Shown: piece by piece, positions 62,707-64,000 of the stretch
Position numbering within the stretch: the stretch's first letter is position 1
Layout: every line of letters begins with the position of its first letter
From: Eimeria necatrix
Taxonomy: Eukaryota; Apicomplexa; Conoidasida; Eucoccidiorida; Eimeriidae
NCBI RefSeq assembly: GCF_000499385.1
Contig: NW_013651687.1
Location: forward strand, 62,001-126,000
Direction: 5' to 3'
DNA: 64,000 nucleotides
The notes under the pieces: generated by a model
What the model was told of the DNA's origin: nothing
Seen by the model: only the letters and a program-made list of their open reading frames with translations
Database searches by the model: none
Made by a program: the position numbers and the translations under genes

Positions 62707-64000
62707 GTTATACTTCTGTCCTCCGCGTTAAGAAAATAGTACCAGAATGCACATAAATCGATTTCTTGATTCTGCTGCAGCCTTCGAAGCTACAACCACC
62801 GGAGCTGCGTTCTAAGACTTACGCTCCTGTCTCTGAAGGGGAACTGTAATGCGCGGGCACTACAATGATTCCCCTAGTGTGGCTATAGCGGCCTATTCCG
62901 TGGAGAGGACACGATATAATGTAATATTGCTACCAAATTATGAGATAAATTAGGCAAAATAAGGCCAACCGACCACGAAAGCCAACTTCCCATCAGGGTC
63001 TTCGGGCTGGCCAAGTCGCCGAGGCGCCGACCCACCTTAGGGGGTCAAGCCTGGGGGCCTGATCTTTATGGCCTCCTTTCCATGGATCAGAGGACTTTTG
63101 AGGCTACTTATGTGAAATTAAGGAGTTTTCGCTTGATTTATCGGGATACACCGAGCAGACAAGCAGTCAGGTCTATACCTAGTGGCAGCAGCGAGTCCAC
63201 TAGTGCACTGCAGGGACCCGCTGCTCATAAGGAGACGGACCGCTAAAACTGATCGATTTGGACTGCATTGATAACTAAAATGCCACCAAAATAATGCTAA
63301 AGCCCTTTATGAGACTGTCTCGGCTCGAATTAGCGTGGAAGACAACGTGGCAACCGAACTCGAGCTCAAGCTTCACCGTGTGGCGAGGCCCCTGTAGTGT
63401 AGTGGGGGGCAAAGGGCAAACTTAATCATTCGCGTACGCATTCTTCTGCGTATTTTATTTTTCCTAGAAACAAGACTAAACAAGAAGCCTGCATACACAG
63501 CTTTTTATGTCATATCTCGCTTTTTTGCGAAGAATCGAAAAGGCGCCGTGCTCCAACCGCGCGCGGCTGGCTGGCCTTAGTAGGTGCCAGCCGCAGCCGA
63601 CGGCTAGGTGGTCGGGCTCGCTCAGTCGCCAGCTGTTGCAGTTACACCACAAGATTTGTCCTTTTTAAAGTTTATAGTTTGGTGTTTTCTACTAGATTTC
63701 CTTTCAAGGAATTCCAGAATCTGAACCAAGAGAAGACTGGCCCCGCCTCTACCTCTAGTTACAGCAGCAGTGCACGTTACATCGCCCGAGCCGATGCTCT
63801 ATGGCTGTTGTGAACACGCACAATCACCCACTCCTTCTCTGTATGTTGGTGTCCGAAAAGCTTTCTTTTTCTTTTGTGTGCTTTTTTTCCGCCGTTGAAC
63901 ATCGAAAACTGAACAGACAAACTCAAGTTGAAGCCCCCGCCCCGCGCTTACCGCCCACCGCGCAGCCAAAGTCGGTGGTTTGACGAGCGCCTGGTGGCAG
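62707..64000. other. Upstream region of the PRMT9-like gene, unassigned
   Basis: No supported exon. The promoter of the minus-strand PRMT9-like gene should lie just after 62706. Two GC-rich patches, at about 62985-63060 and 63540-63635, contain short inverted repeats and contrast with AT-rich flanks, but I cannot match them to a known RNA. A 60-codon plus frame at 63801-63983 looks like chance. Confidence 0.45.

Noticed and set aside
1..64000. tRNA, rRNA, CRISPR, transposon or telomere repeat
   Set aside because: No cloverleaf, rRNA-like core, spaced repeat array, transposase or repeated TTTAGGG-type unit was seen on reading the window by eye.

Overview
This is eukaryotic nuclear DNA, most likely from a coccidian apicomplexan of the Eimeria/Cyclospora type. 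The genes are cut into many short exons by GT-AG introns of about 100-400 bp. GC is near 50%. CAG/CTG runs give poly-Gln and poly-Ala tracts inside otherwise conserved proteins. The gene set mixes plant-like and flagellate-type proteins: a tandem MA3 protein, an Argonaute, a CFAP74-like axoneme protein, PEX16 and a large Sec7 ArfGEF. This assignment is an inference from sequence style and gene content. No rRNA, tRNA, organelle or mobile-element sequence was recognised.

Layout. 1-3558: no supported gene. 3559-6832 (+): a tandem MA3-domain protein of the PDCD4/MRF type; a full 10-exon, 536-residue model closes in phase. 7702-14087 (-): an ADP-ribosyltransferase of the PARP family with a complete H-Y-E triad; the four 3' exons join in phase and the 5' part is less certain. 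15635-19201 (-): PEX16-like peroxin. 22109-33940 (+): large Sec7-domain ArfGEF of the BIG/GBF type. About 35898-43007 (+): CFAP74-like flagellar protein with repeated ASH-type domains. 43959-50387 (+): Argonaute with N, PAZ, MID and PIWI regions. 51956-53454 (+): TSR2, with a full 6-exon, 197-residue model. 54721-62706 (-): TPR protein with two PRMT modules (PRMT9 type). Two weaker minus-strand candidates lie at 50618-51590 and 53842-54545.

Functional picture. The genes are mostly conserved housekeeping or regulatory genes and do not form one operon-like system. Several act on RNA or protein synthesis (MA3 protein, Argonaute, TSR2). Others act in membrane traffic (ArfGEF), peroxisome biogenesis (PEX16), flagella of the male gamete (CFAP74-like) and protein modification (PARP, PRMT).

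The most unusual item is the Argonaute. After resolving splice phase, the first two PIWI catalytic aspartates are Ala and Ser, and the third catalytic position is Glu. A roughly 200-residue insertion, not low-complexity, interrupts the PIWI fold, and a charged coiled-coil-like insertion precedes the conserved C-terminus. It looks like a slicer-dead, remodelled Argonaute. The PRMT9-like protein also appears to lack canonical catalytic glutamates in both modules. The PARP, by contrast, keeps its catalytic triad but carries a large insertion in its fold and may be N-myristoylated.
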